DNA from: Anaerolineae bacterium
Lineage (GTDB): Bacteria; Chloroflexota; Anaerolineae; Anaerolineales; Anaerolineaceae
Assembly (NCBI GenBank): GCA_013178295.1
Contig: JABLWW010000003.1
Coordinates: forward strand, 123,916 to 187,915
Length of the DNA stretch: 64,000 nucleotides
Reading direction: 5' to 3'
The notes under the pieces are model-generated. The model saw nothing but the letters and a program-made list of their open reading frames with translations, did not search any database and had not been told where the DNA came from. Made by a program: the position numbers and the translations under genes. Positions 8,301-17,163 of this stretch are shown here, piece by piece; within the stretch, counting starts at the first letter, position 1, and each line of letters begins with the position of its first letter.

Positions 8301-8329
8301 ATTTTACCCCAATCAGCGGAATATGTAAA
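8301..8329 (-). promoter_or_regulatory. Promoter of the small acidic gene
   Basis: TTTACA (8329-8324) and TAAAAT (8306-8301), 17 bases apart, point toward the ATG at 8215 with an untranslated leader of about 80 bases. The rest of the interval 8216-8506 holds the opposing promoter of the response regulator and no further gene that I can see. Confidence 0.6.
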
Positions 8330-8448
8330 CATTCCCGCGTTCGTTGTTAGTGCAAATGAGAACTCAACCAGTTGGAAGCATTGTATTAAACTCTCAGCAA
8401 AATGTCAATTCCTCACTTGTCCTGCAACACACCCTCAACGCGTGAAAC

Positions 8449-8477
8449 TTGATATTATTGCAAGATTTCGATATACT
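8449..8477 (+). promoter_or_regulatory. Promoter of the NarL-type regulator
   Basis: TTGATA (8449-8454) and TATACT (8472-8477) are separated by 17 bases, close to the sigma-70 consensus, about 30 bases before the start codon. Confidence 0.7.
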
Positions 8478-8506
8478 GAAAACAATATTACCTAATGAGG
8501 CGTGTG

Positions 8507-9160
8507 ATGTCAAAAAAGAGAATCCTTCTGGTTGACGATCATGAAGTTGTAAGAATAGGGCTGCGATCGTTATTAGAGCATCATCCTCAGTTTGAGGTGG
8601 TGGGTGAAGTCGGCACGGCACGGGAAGCGATTGAGCAAACGACAAAAATGCGGCCGGATATTGTTTTAATGGATATCCGCTTGCCCGGAGCATCTGGAAT
8701 AGAGGCTTGCGAAGAGATAACACGCAGCTTTCCGGAGACGCGTGTTGTCATGCTGACATCGTATGCTGAGGATGAAATGTTGTTTTCTGCTATTCGGGCG
8801 GGTGCATCTGGTTATGTCCTCAAGCAAATCGGCGGCGACGATCTAATTCGCGCGCTCGAGTCGGTTGGGCGGGGAGAAGCGCTGCTGGATCCGGCTGTTA
8901 CCCAGCGTGTTATTCAGGAAGTTCGCAGAGCAGTGAAGGAAGAGGAAGCATCCGCTTTTATCAATCTTAGCCAACAGGAAAAGCATGTGTTGATGCTCGT
9001 TTCTGAAGGAAAGACAAATCGGGAGATCGCCAAGACTTTGTTCTTGGGTGAAGGGACTGTGCGAAACTACGTCAGCAGCATTTTGTCCAAATTGGGAGTA
9101 AGCAACCGTGCGGAGGCTGCTGCCTATGCGGTTGAGCATAATCTCAAGGAATATTTATAG
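8507..9160 (+). CDS. NarL/FixJ-family response regulator
   Basis: A 217-residue two-domain regulator. The receiver domain has D10, D11 and the phospho-acceptor D56 in VLMDIRLPG; a conserved switch Thr and Lys follow in MLTSY and VLKQ. The C-terminal third is a LuxR-type helix-turn-helix ([20 protein letters not shown]). ATG 8507 is preferred over ATG 8495 because GAGG at 8497-8500 is correctly spaced. No histidine kinase lies beside it, so it is an orphan here. The closest functional types are DevR/LiaR-like regulators, which respond to redox or envelope stress, but the signal is unknown. Confidence 0.92.
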   Translation: MSKKRILLVDDHEVVRIGLRSLLEHHPQFEVVGEVGTAREAIEQTTKMRPDIVLMDIRLPGASGIEACEEITRSFPETRVVMLTSYAEDEMLFSAIRAGASGYVLKQIGGDDLIRALESVGRGEALLDPAVTQRVIQEVRRAVKEEEASAFINLSQQEKHVLMLVSEGKTNREIAKTLFLGEGTVRNYVSSILSKLGVSNRAEAAAYAVEHNLKEYL

Positions 9161-9554
9161 CCTGCTCATAAATCGCCTGAACTTTTGCCCATAGGGGAAA
9201 TCCGAGCACAAAAAAACCAATGATCACTGACGTGGCAGCCGCAACAAGCACGGCAGCTGCGCTAATGTCCTTGCTCAATTTCGCCAAAGGGTGATATTGT
9301 GGACTTGCTAGATTGACCAGCACTTCCATGGCAGTATTGAAAAACTCAGCCGTCCATACGAACCCGACCGCAAGAGCAATCAACCCCCATTCTATGGGGG
9401 TGATTTTTAGCCACAAGCCGACAACAATGACTGTAATTGTGGCGCAGGAGTGTATCCAGGCATTTTTTTGCGTTTTTAGAACGTAAGCGCACCCTGAAAA
9501 GGCATTCCTGAAAGAAACCGCTCGGGAGCGGAAGAAGGCTTTTATGCTATTCAT
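9144..9554 (-). CDS. dgkA: Diacylglycerol/undecaprenol kinase family protein
   Basis: A 136-residue protein with three hydrophobic segments and the family motif [12 protein letters not shown], followed by the conserved DISAAAVL helix. Gram-positive-type members phosphorylate undecaprenol to recycle the cell-wall lipid carrier; proteobacterial members act on diacylglycerol. The sequence pattern fits the former. It follows ybeY by three bases and overlaps the end of the opposing response regulator by 17 bases. Confidence 0.92.
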   Translation of the reverse strand: MNSIKAFFRSRAVSFRNAFSGCAYVLKTQKNAWIHSCATITVIVVGLWLKITPIEWGLIALAVGFVWTAEFFNTAMEVLVNLASPQYHPLAKLSKDISAAAVLVAAATSVIIGFFVLGFPLWAKVQAIYEQAINIP

Positions 9555-9557
9555 CTA

Positions 9558-10010
9558 CTAGGGGCTTCTTATTGCACATTCCAGTTTTTTCAATAGTTTA
9601 TCTTGGATACTCCACATCTTGACCTTTTCATCGTCCTGAATGTGGTCATATCCCAACAGATGTAGTGCCCCATGAATTGCTAAGAGCATCAGCTCTTCCT
9701 GGAGCGGGTGATTTCCCGTCTCTGCCTGAAGCTTTGCCTGTTCGTATGAAATAATAATGTCACCCAGATAGCAAATATTTGTGTCTGGGTCAACTTCATT
9801 TGCCGGAAAACTGAGCACATCAGTGACGGAGTCAATGTCTCTGAACTGTCGGTTCAACGATTGGATTGTCAGGTTATCTTCGATGGCTAGGGTTAAGCCA
9901 ACCGATTCAGGCGCAATGGAGGTTTCCAGCAAAGTCATTTTTAAAGCCTGTGCCAACCTATCTTTAGCAACAAGCTTTTTAAACTTGGAGGGGATAACAA
10001 TGTTGATCAT
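9558..10010 (-). CDS. ybeY: Endoribonuclease YbeY (rRNA maturation factor)
   Basis: A 150-residue metalloprotein with the zinc triad H113, H117 and H123 in HGALHLLGYDH. YbeY acts in 16S rRNA 3'-end maturation and ribosome quality control. It lies between pgpH and dgkA in a tightly packed operon, the common order pgpH-ybeY-dgkA of Firmicutes and Chloroflexota, which supports all three assignments. Confidence 0.95.
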   Translation of the reverse strand: MINIVIPSKFKKLVAKDRLAQALKMTLLETSIAPESVGLTLAIEDNLTIQSLNRQFRDIDSVTDVLSFPANEVDPDTNICYLGDIIISYEQAKLQAETGNHPLQEELMLLAIHGALHLLGYDHIQDDEKVKMWSIQDKLLKKLECAIRSP

Positions 10011-10013
10011 GAT

Positions 10014-12119
10014 TTACTTGGTGAGAGATGTTGTCTCTGTTGGCATAGACTGCTTGACGGCTTCGGTCTTTTGCTCGGTTGCTGCAAGGTCCGGGTATTT
10101 CAGGCGGGGATGATGTGCATTTTGCAGCGTGGTCACAAAGGACTCTGTGATCAGGTGAAGTTCTTTGAAGGTGAGAGAGGTGTTGTCAAGCTGCCCCTCT
10201 CTTAACAAGTACTCGAAGATTCCTTTTACCAGCATACGGAGATCTGATGCATTTGCCGGGTGCTCTGCCCGCGCTTTTGCCTCACAGCCATCTGCCAGCA
10301 TCAAAAGAGCGGTTTCCTTAGATTGTGGGGCAGGTCCTGGGTAACGAAAAATCTCTTTGTCAACCAAATCGGGGTTATTACCTTGCGCTTCCAATGCTTT
10401 GGCATATTGATAACGTGTCAGAAGTGTCCCATGATGTTCAAGAACAAAATCCTGGATTCTTTTTGGTAATCTATGTTTTTTTGCGAGCGCAACACCATCA
10501 TAGACGTGCTGGATGATTGTGGCAGAACTGACCACTGGATCCATCATATCATGCGGGTTTGTTGCGCCTGGCATCTGGTTTTCAATAAAGTATTGCGGGT
10601 TGGCAGCTTTGCCAGCGTCATGGTACAACGCTCCGACGCGGACTAACAAAGCATCAGCGCCAATAGCGTCGGCGGCTTGCTCGGCAAGATTTGCCACTTG
10701 CAGACTGTGCTGGTATGTTCCCGGGGCATTGGTAAGGATAAACAGTAAGAGCGGATGGTTTGGTCGGGAAATATCCAAAAGCCGCAGAGCTGTTGTCAAG
10801 CCAAGCAAATTGGCGAGCAAAAACTGAAAGAGGAGCGCAAGACTTGCTGCAGCAAGGCCGTTAATCATAGCGGCGCCACACAACGTTGCCATACCTTGCA
10901 CATCTGTACTGGGATCGCCTAATCTGGAAATCAGAACAACGGCACATCCCACTGTGCCTGTGGCAATGCCCGCCCAGAAGAAGTTGGCTATCCGCTGTCC
11001 TTTTCCGAGGGCAATAATCCCAGCCAGGTTTGTGAAGATAAAAAATAGAATGAAATCGGGTTTTCCATCTATCCCAAACGCGGATAATATGCTCAGGATT
11101 ATTGAAAAAACAGCAGCCGTTTCTGCGTTTAACAGACAGGCTATTGTCAAACTAAAAGCCGGGAGTGGGTACAGATAGGGGATGATGGTAGTGTTGGGTA
11201 TCAAGTAACGTGCCCCGGCGAGAAAGACAACAAAAAGCACAGAAATCATTAATTGACTGCGAACGTCTCTGTAAAGTGTATTTTCCCTTCGCTTTAGGTA
11301 CAGCGTGGTGAACACGCACAGCAAAGAAACCAGGATCAGGGTGGATAGCACCCTGAGAAAACTATCTTGGGGGCGATTTAATTGATATGCCTGTAAGGCT
11401 TCAAATGTTTCATCATTAACAACACGCCCTTTCTCGATGATTGTTTCGCCAATCAAATAGGATTTTGTAACAGGCTTAACATTGTTGCGTGCTTCTTCGC
11501 GGGCTTTTTGGGTCAACTCTTCGCTGTACAGGCTGTTGGGCACAATGAAGGGCGTTACAAATTCGACCACGACAGACGCTAAATCCACCGGAAGGGCAAA
11601 ACTTACCAGCGTTGGGATGTTTCTTTGTGTTTCTCTGATTCGGTCTGAACGAATTGTGCTACGCATGGCTTGTTCCAGAACGCGCAAGGATTCTTGTTGC
11701 AGCATTTGCCAGCGGGTATCATCCAGGCTGAGGATCAATTGCGCGGTTGAACTGCCAATGAGAATATCTTGAAGCGCTGCCAGGTCTGATAGTTTTTGCT
11801 CTGGCGTCGCATAGGCGTCTGCGCGGACTGTGTTAATGTAGTTCAGATTAAGACGCAGCTTTTCAATTTGTTGTCGTGATATTGCTGGATCGGCTGGCAA
11901 ATACACCGGCGACACAGCGGTTTCAGCTTCCGTTTTCTTTTTGTTTGTCAACACCACACTTGTATAGCTCATTGAATAGGGCGCCTGGATGTCTTGGGGA
12001 GCTACTTGCCCTTTTTCCAATGCAAAGGTTGTTGGTCGTGCAGCCAGCGGAAGAATCTCAACCGCCACAATAATGACGCCTGTGAGAATCAAGATAAAAA
12101 AGCTAACAAATTTATTCAA
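10014..12119 (-). CDS. PgpH-like 7TM-HD phosphodiesterase (c-di-AMP type)
   Basis: A 701-residue membrane protein. It has an N-terminal transmembrane segment, an extracytoplasmic region to about residue 260 (7TMR-HDED type), seven membrane spans, and a cytosolic HD domain with the metal motif YHDAGK near residue 500. Characterised PgpH proteins hydrolyse cyclic di-AMP, controlling osmotic and cell-wall homeostasis. Position directly upstream of ybeY agrees. No c-di-AMP synthase lies in the window, so the nucleotide specificity is inferred from the family. Confidence 0.9.
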   Translation of the reverse strand: MNKFVSFFILILTGVIIVAVEILPLAARPTTFALEKGQVAPQDIQAPYSMSYTSVVLTNKKKTEAETAVSPVYLPADPAISRQQIEKLRLNLNYINTVRADAYATPEQKLSDLAALQDILIGSSTAQLILSLDDTRWQMLQQESLRVLEQAMRSTIRSDRIRETQRNIPTLVSFALPVDLASVVVEFVTPFIVPNSLYSEELTQKAREEARNNVKPVTKSYLIGETIIEKGRVVNDETFEALQAYQLNRPQDSFLRVLSTLILVSLLCVFTTLYLKRRENTLYRDVRSQLMISVLFVVFLAGARYLIPNTTIIPYLYPLPAFSLTIACLLNAETAAVFSIILSILSAFGIDGKPDFILFFIFTNLAGIIALGKGQRIANFFWAGIATGTVGCAVVLISRLGDPSTDVQGMATLCGAAMINGLAAASLALLFQFLLANLLGLTTALRLLDISRPNHPLLLFILTNAPGTYQHSLQVANLAEQAADAIGADALLVRVGALYHDAGKAANPQYFIENQMPGATNPHDMMDPVVSSATIIQHVYDGVALAKKHRLPKRIQDFVLEHHGTLLTRYQYAKALEAQGNNPDLVDKEIFRYPGPAPQSKETALLMLADGCEAKARAEHPANASDLRMLVKGIFEYLLREGQLDNTSLTFKELHLITESFVTTLQNAHHPRLKYPDLAATEQKTEAVKQSMPTETTSLTK

Positions 12120-12148
12120 GGTTTTTGACAGTGTTCAAAGTTCTGTTA

Positions 12149-12607
12149 TTAATCTTGCACTGAGCCTTCCAAATACCTCTTCACAATTTGGCTCACTTTG
12201 TCACCCGGTGCCCTGCCTTGAAGTTTGGGTATCAAAACCTTCATGACTTTTCCCATGTCTTCTTTGCCTTTGGCGCCCACTTCCAGGATGACGCCTTTGG
12301 CGAGTTCCTCTATCTCGCTGTCGCTCAACTGTTTGGGCAAGAAAGACTCCAGCACGGCGATATCGGCACGGTTTTCTTGAATGATGTCGTCCCGGCCTGT
12401 TTTTTGTGCTTCGCCTATGACTTCCTGACAGTTTTTTATTTCTTTTTGGATAATGGAGAGGATGGCAGCCTCATCCAGTGGTTTGCCCTTTTCGGTTTCT
12501 GCCAGTTTGATGGCAGACAATATCATACGGATTGAACGTTTTGCCGCTTCGTTGGACGAGCGCATTGCTTCATGTAGGGAAGTTTCTAGTTTTTGTTTGA
12601 TGTCCAT
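12149..12607 (-). CDS. yqeY: GatB/YqeY domain protein
   Basis: A 152-residue helical protein of the YqeY family, which resembles the tRNA-binding tail domain of the amidotransferase subunit GatB. Recognisable parts are SNEAAKRSIRMILSAIK and FLPKQLSDSEIEE. The free-standing form is widespread, often beside rpsU or dnaG; its precise role is unsettled, with tRNA-dependent amidation as one proposal. AGGA upstream supports the ATG. It is co-directional with the pgpH operon. Confidence 0.92.
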   Translation of the reverse strand: MDIKQKLETSLHEAMRSSNEAAKRSIRMILSAIKLAETEKGKPLDEAAILSIIQKEIKNCQEVIGEAQKTGRDDIIQENRADIAVLESFLPKQLSDSEIEELAKGVILEVGAKGKEDMGKVMKVLIPKLQGRAPGDKVSQIVKRYLEGSVQD

Positions 12608-12630
12608 AATTAGTTGTCCTGATTTCGTGT

Positions 12631-13200
12631 TTAGGGGATAGGATTAACCGTGATTCTGTCTTTGATAAGATCAAACATACTTTGACCAATACCAGGGACA
12701 TTTTTTATTTCTTCAATGCTTTTGAAGCCTCCGTGATCCTGTCGATAGCGGATAATGGCAAGCGCTTTGCTAGCGCCAATGCCGGGCAGGCTTTCCAGTT
12801 CGTACTGGCTGGCAGTATTGATATTGATTTGGCTGTTTTGCAGGGCTTGTGCAGATGTTTTCGCTTGCTGGGGTTGTCTGGTTGCTGGCTGATTGGTATT
12901 CTGTATGAAGATCATGCTACCGTCAGAAAGTCTTGCAGCCAGATTGACACTATTCCTGTCCGCATCGCTGGTGAACCCGCCAGCTGCTTCAACCGCAGAC
13001 AGGACGCGACTTTCAGGCGGTAAAGAGTATACCCCAGGTTGATTGACCTCACCGGCAACATGAACAAGGACGGGTTTTGGTGTCGGAGGTGGCAACAGCA
13101 CCAGGGGTGAAGCTTTTGGAGTGTTCGAAATCAGGTAGACAACACCAGCCGACAGGAAGCCTAGCATATAACCCAACGCAATATGCTGCCAGAGTTTCAT
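12631..13200 (-). CDS. comEA: ComEA-like DNA-binding protein
   Basis: A 189-residue protein with an N-terminal membrane anchor (residues about 5-27), a proline-rich linker, an SLBB domain (VHVAGEVNQPGVYSL) and a C-terminal helix-hairpin-helix pair (ININTASQYELESLPGIG and NVPGIGQSMFDLI). ComEA proteins hold incoming DNA outside the membrane during natural transformation. comEC is not adjacent. A consensus promoter ends only 7 bases before the ATG and no ribosome site is visible, so the transcript is probably leaderless. Confidence 0.93.
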   Translation of the reverse strand: MKLWQHIALGYMLGFLSAGVVYLISNTPKASPLVLLPPPTPKPVLVHVAGEVNQPGVYSLPPESRVLSAVEAAGGFTSDADRNSVNLAARLSDGSMIFIQNTNQPATRQPQQAKTSAQALQNSQININTASQYELESLPGIGASKALAIIRYRQDHGGFKSIEEIKNVPGIGQSMFDLIKDRITVNPIP

Positions 13201-13207
13201 AGAATAC

Positions 13208-13235
13208 AGTATAACTTGCTATTACGGGCTGTCAA
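13208..13235 (-). promoter_or_regulatory. Promoter of comEA
   Basis: A perfect -35 TTGACA (13235-13230), a 16-base spacer and TATACT (13213-13208). The first transcribed base should fall at or next to the ATG at 13200. Confidence 0.7.
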
Positions 13236-13243
13236 GCTTGCAT

Positions 13244-14146
13244 TCAAATCACTAGCGAGGAAGATTGCTTCCCCAGCGTTTCATGTTCAAGAACCGCTTT
13301 GAGTGAAGCGATGCCTATCTCAATCATTTTTTCGTCTGGCTCTCTGGTGGTGAGGCGTTGCAAAGCCAGATTTGGGCGGATAAGAAGCCTGACAAGTCTA
13401 TTCTGCATGTGATTTGCTGACCAACGAATGTATTCATAAGCCAAACTTGCCAGCACAGGCAACAACAAAACGCGGCTGATGAGCCTTCCCGCTATGGGAA
13501 GGGGACCCAAGAGTGAAAAGAGGATAATGGACAGTGCAATCAAAGTAAGCAGAAAAGATGTGCCGCAGCGGGGGTGCTCGAGGGGATATCTGGCAACATT
13601 TTCGGGGGTAAGTTCCACACCAGCCTCAAACGCATTGATCGTCTTATGCTCGGCGCCATGATATGCAAACACGCGGCTGATATCAGGCACTTTCCCAATT
13701 GCCCAAATATACCCAATGATAATCATCAGCCGCACAATTCCCTCAAGCAAATTGCTAACCCATGGGTTCCAGGGAATGATCGTATCCAGCAGGTGAACTG
13801 CGGCAGCAGGGGCAACAAAGAACAGCAGAATAGCGATTGCCAGAGATACCGCTACGGTGAGGTAAAGCAATGGCCCGTCAATCTTTTCGTCTTTGCTTGT
13901 TTGCGTGTTTGCAGACAGAGTAAGAAACCGCACCCCCAGCCCTAGAGAATCCCATAGAATGATTAATCCCCGCAAAAAAGGGATCTTCTTTATCCGACTC
14001 TGATACAGCTTTCCGAGTTTTTCGGTGTGGATGACAATCTCACCTTCCGGATTGCGCATTGCGGCGGCAACCGAGAAGGAGCCGCGCATCATGATTCCTT
14101 CAATAAGAGCCTGACCACCGTAAGAAGGTAATCTTTCAGAGTTCAT
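13244..14146 (-). CDS. DUF1385 membrane protein, YqhQ-like
   Basis: A 300-residue protein beginning SYGGQALIEGIMMRG, the hallmark of DUF1385/YqhQ, followed by several membrane spans and the conserved YHGAEHKTINAFEAG and HPRCGTSFLL motifs. The conserved histidines and cysteine suggest a catalytic or metal role in the membrane, but the biochemical function is not established. It is the first gene of the minus-strand block and diverges from the ssnA operon. Confidence 0.9.
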   Translation of the reverse strand: MNSERLPSYGGQALIEGIMMRGSFSVAAAMRNPEGEIVIHTEKLGKLYQSRIKKIPFLRGLIILWDSLGLGVRFLTLSANTQTSKDEKIDGPLLYLTVAVSLAIAILLFFVAPAAAVHLLDTIIPWNPWVSNLLEGIVRLMIIIGYIWAIGKVPDISRVFAYHGAEHKTINAFEAGVELTPENVARYPLEHPRCGTSFLLTLIALSIILFSLLGPLPIAGRLISRVLLLPVLASLAYEYIRWSANHMQNRLVRLLIRPNLALQRLTTREPDEKMIEIGIASLKAVLEHETLGKQSSSLVI

Positions 14147-14199
14147 GTTTCACCACTAAATTCCAATACACAAGTTGATCGCCAAAGATATTGAACTAT

Positions 14200-14229
14200 T
14201 TGTAGTGCCATTCACGAATGGATTATAAT
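14200..14229 (+). promoter_or_regulatory. Promoter of the ssnA operon with internal palindrome
   Basis: TTGTAG (14200-14205) and a perfect TATAAT (14224-14229) lie 18 bases apart. Between them is the palindrome CCATTCACGAATGG at 14208-14221, where a bound regulator would block RNA polymerase. An untranslated leader of about 105 bases follows; I see no recognised riboswitch in it. Confidence 0.6.
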
Positions 14230-14342
14230 TTGATATGGGTTATTCAGGGAGGTTTCTTTTTTTGATTCGGATGCCTTAGCGAACTTTTGTCGTCTCAAGT
14301 TCAAGCAGGCACAGAGATAAAACTGGAGAACGGGAGGTTGTT

Positions 14343-15689
14343 GTGTTAATCAAAAATTGCAAACTGGTCACTTGGGAAAGTCCCAATCGCATACTGGAAG
14401 ATCATGCATTATACGTCGAAAAAGGGGTCATCAAGGAAATTGGGTCTCAACCAACGATGATGGAAAAGTATGCACAAGAAACACAGATAGATGCCCGACA
14501 TCAGTATGTGATGCCAGGCAATATTTGTGCGCATACCCATTTCTATGGCGCTTTTGCTCGGGGCTTAGGTATCCCCGGTTCACCCGCTAAGGATTTCCCA
14601 GAAATCTTAAAAAAACTTTGGTGGGCTTTGGATAAGTCATTGGCGCTAGAAGATGTCAAGTACTCTGCCCTGGTATGCATTTTGGATGCTATCAAGCATG
14701 GGACAACAACACTGGTTGATCATCATGCGTCGCCAAACGCGATTGCCGGTTCTTTGGACACCATTGCCCAAGTTGTTGAACAGTCTGGCATCCGTGCATC
14801 GCTGTGCTATGAAGTGACTGATCGGGATGGTGAAGAAAAGGCTATGGCAGGGATACGGGAGAACACCCGTTTTATTGAGTGGGTGCAACGAGAAAAGCCT
14901 CTAGAAGGTAGATTATCCGCCATGTTTGGTCTGCATGCCAGCCTGACGTTATCCGAGAAAACGCTCGAAGAATGCCGGAAGAGTGTCCCTGACAATGTGG
15001 GTTTTCATATTCATGTTGCTGAGCACCATGCTGATGAATATGATAGTATCGAAAAAAGTGGCATGAGAGTAGTGGACAGGTTATACCGGCATGGTATCCT
15101 TGGCCCACGCTCAATAGCGGTTCACTGTGTTCATGTGGATGCTAAAGAAATTGCGTTGCTTGCAGAGACAAACACGTGGGTAACCCATCAACCCCGCTCA
15201 AATATGAACAATGCGGTTGGGCTGCCAGAGGTCGAAGCGATGTTGCGCTATGGCGTCAAGGTTTGTCTGGGTAATGATGGGTTTTCAAATGCTATGTGGG
15301 AGGAGTGGAAAGCAGCGTATCTTGCCCACAAGCTAAAGAACTTGGACCCGCGGCGAATGTCAGGTATTGATATCGTTCAAATGGCGATTTATAACAACAG
15401 CGAACTCATGCAGGTTCTCTTTGCGGGTAAGCAGATTGGAAAAATCACGGTGGGCTCCCAAGCCGACTTAATTTTCGTGGACTATCACCCGTTTACAACA
15501 TTGACACCGGATAATCTGCCATGGCACATCCTGTTTGGCTTTCATGAAAGCATGGTCACAACCACAATCGTGGCTGGCAATATATTGATGCGCGATCGGC
15601 AGCTTCTTACTCTGGATGAGGAGAAAATCGCATTTGAAGCCCGTAAGCTCTCCCAAGAGACGTGGGGACGCTTCCGAAAAAATTTCTAA
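14343..15689 (+). CDS. ssnA: SsnA-type amidohydrolase (selenium-associated)
   Basis: A 448-residue member of the guanine deaminase/chlorohydrolase-like amidohydrolases. The metal site is shown by H64-T-H66, then HIHVAEHH, HCVHVD and the late Asp in CLGNDGF. The GTG start is supported by GGGAGG five bases upstream. SsnA homologues occur with YgeY, YgeW, YgfK, YgfM and XdhD in clusters for anaerobic purine use, where an amidohydrolase step is expected. It is the first gene of a roughly 15-kb operon. Plain guanine deaminase or an aminohydrolase for a ring-opened purine are alternatives. Confidence 0.88.
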   Translation: MLIKNCKLVTWESPNRILEDHALYVEKGVIKEIGSQPTMMEKYAQETQIDARHQYVMPGNICAHTHFYGAFARGLGIPGSPAKDFPEILKKLWWALDKSLALEDVKYSALVCILDAIKHGTTTLVDHHASPNAIAGSLDTIAQVVEQSGIRASLCYEVTDRDGEEKAMAGIRENTRFIEWVQREKPLEGRLSAMFGLHASLTLSEKTLEECRKSVPDNVGFHIHVAEHHADEYDSIEKSGMRVVDRLYRHGILGPRSIAVHCVHVDAKEIALLAETNTWVTHQPRSNMNNAVGLPEVEAMLRYGVKVCLGNDGFSNAMWEEWKAAYLAHKLKNLDPRRMSGIDIVQMAIYNNSELMQVLFAGKQIGKITVGSQADLIFVDYHPFTTLTPDNLPWHILFGFHESMVTTTIVAGNILMRDRQLLTLDEEKIAFEARKLSQETWGRFRKNF

Positions 15690-15707
15690 GAGAAGGAAGA
15701 GTAGTTA

Positions 15708-16388
15708 ATGGAAAAAAATTGGTTACGACACAAAATTGCTATCGTAGGTGGAACGGGGAAGGAAGGCAAAGGATTGGCTTTACGCTGGGCGAAAGCCGGT
15801 CACCATGTGATCATTGGCTCAAGAAGTATTGAGAAAGCCCAGGCGGCCGCAGCAGAGGTGAAAGGGATGCTTTCTGTTCCCTGTGACATTACCGCCAAAT
15901 TAAACGCTGAAGCGGTTGCTGATTGTACAATCGCGGTGTTGACAGTGCCGTTTGCTGCCCACCGCGAAACGCTGGAAGCACTGAAAGACGCCCTTAAGGG
16001 CAAGATATTGATTGATGTAACAGTTCCACTGGTTCCGCCTCAAGTCACAAAGGTTCAGATGCCACCAGCGGGCAGTGCTGCAATGGAAGCAAAGACCATT
16101 GTTGGAGAAAACGTACAGGTGGTCTCTGCTTTTCAGAACATTTCGTATGAAAACCTCTTGGAACAAAAGGAGGTTGATTGCGATGTTTTGGTATGCGGCG
16201 AGACAAAAGAGGCGCGAGAGGTTGTTCTGCAGCTTGTCAGGGATACGGGGCTTATTGGATGGGATGCAGGTCCGATTGAAAACTCAGCAGTTGTGGAAGG
16301 CTTGACCTCCATTTTGATTGGGATCAACAAAAAACACGGCGTAAAATCATCGGGGATTCGCATTACAGGTGTCCCCAAACAAGACTAA
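15708..16388 (+). CDS. npdG: NADPH-dependent F420 reductase (NpdG/Fno type)
   Basis: A 226-residue protein with an N-terminal Rossmann motif IVGGTGKEGKG (residues 12-22) and GSRSIEKA, the Ser/Arg pattern that binds the NADP phosphate. The middle and C-terminal parts fit the F420:NADP oxidoreductase family, which moves hydride between NADPH and F420. It lies 18 bases after ssnA and two bases before cofE. That linkage to cofE strengthens the F420 assignment over an unspecific NAD(P)-binding protein. Confidence 0.9.
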   Translation: MEKNWLRHKIAIVGGTGKEGKGLALRWAKAGHHVIIGSRSIEKAQAAAAEVKGMLSVPCDITAKLNAEAVADCTIAVLTVPFAAHRETLEALKDALKGKILIDVTVPLVPPQVTKVQMPPAGSAAMEAKTIVGENVQVVSAFQNISYENLLEQKEVDCDVLVCGETKEAREVVLQLVRDTGLIGWDAGPIENSAVVEGLTSILIGINKKHGVKSSGIRITGVPKQD

Positions 16389-16390
16389 CT

Positions 16391-17152
16391 ATGCACATCA
16401 TTCCGATCAAAAACATCCCGCTTATCAATCCGGGTGATGACTTGGCAGCGATTATCATCCGCGCTTTTCAAGACAATGGGGTGAGCCTTAGAAAGAACGA
16501 CATTGTGGCTATCACTTCAAAGATTGTCTCAAAAGCTGACGGGCGTATGGTCAATTTATCGCAAATTGAACCTTCCTCAGAAGCGGTGGACCTGGCGGAA
16601 AAAACAGCTAAAGACCCCCGTTTTGTTGAGCTGGTTCTCAGGGAGAGCCGTTCTGTGCTGCGTTATAAGCCAGGCGCTCTGGTTGTTGAACACCGTTGCG
16701 GTTTTGTATGCGCCAATGCAGGAATTGACCATTCTAACGTCAACGTTCAAGATGGCAACCCAGAAGACTGGGTTCTTCTTCTTCCCGCCAACCCCGATCA
16801 GTCGGCACGTGAGATACGTACAAGGCTTGAACGGCATTATGGTGTGGAAATTGGTGTGGCAATTATTGATTCGCACGGCAGAGCCTGGCGGATGGGAACA
16901 GTGGGCACGGCAATTGGCATCAGCGGTGTACCCGGCCTGGTAGATATGCGAGGCATGAAGGATATCAGCGGATATCATCTCAGAATCACAGAGGTTGGGA
17001 TTGCTGATGAGCTTGCCGCTGCTGCCTCGTTGGTAATGGGACAAGCTGCTGAGCGTATCCCTGTGGTGCTTGTGCGCGACTTTCCATACCAATTGCGCGA
17101 GTCCAGTGCCCAAGAGCTGCTCCGGCCAAGAGACCAGGACATGTTTCGCTAA
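16391..17152 (+). CDS. cofE: Coenzyme F420-0:L-glutamate ligase
   Basis: A 253-residue GTP-dependent ligase that adds glutamates to F420-0. Landmarks are NDIVAITSKIVSKADGR near the N terminus, CANAGIDHSNV and SHGRAWRMGTVGTAIG. The length matches the archaeal-type single-domain enzyme without the FbiB nitroreductase extension. No other F420 biosynthesis gene (cofC, cofD, cofG, cofH) is in the window, so this copy is placed with users of the cofactor and not with its other synthesis genes. Confidence 0.93.
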   Translation: MHIIPIKNIPLINPGDDLAAIIIRAFQDNGVSLRKNDIVAITSKIVSKADGRMVNLSQIEPSSEAVDLAEKTAKDPRFVELVLRESRSVLRYKPGALVVEHRCGFVCANAGIDHSNVNVQDGNPEDWVLLLPANPDQSAREIRTRLERHYGVEIGVAIIDSHGRAWRMGTVGTAIGISGVPGLVDMRGMKDISGYHLRITEVGIADELAAAASLVMGQAAERIPVVLVRDFPYQLRESSAQELLRPRDQDMFR

Positions 17153-17163
17153 AAGGGCATGGT

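Noticed and set aside
14236..14342. Purine or molybdenum cofactor riboswitch in the ssnA leader
   Set aside because: About 105 bases are available but I find neither the purine-riboswitch core motifs nor a convincing multi-stem fold.
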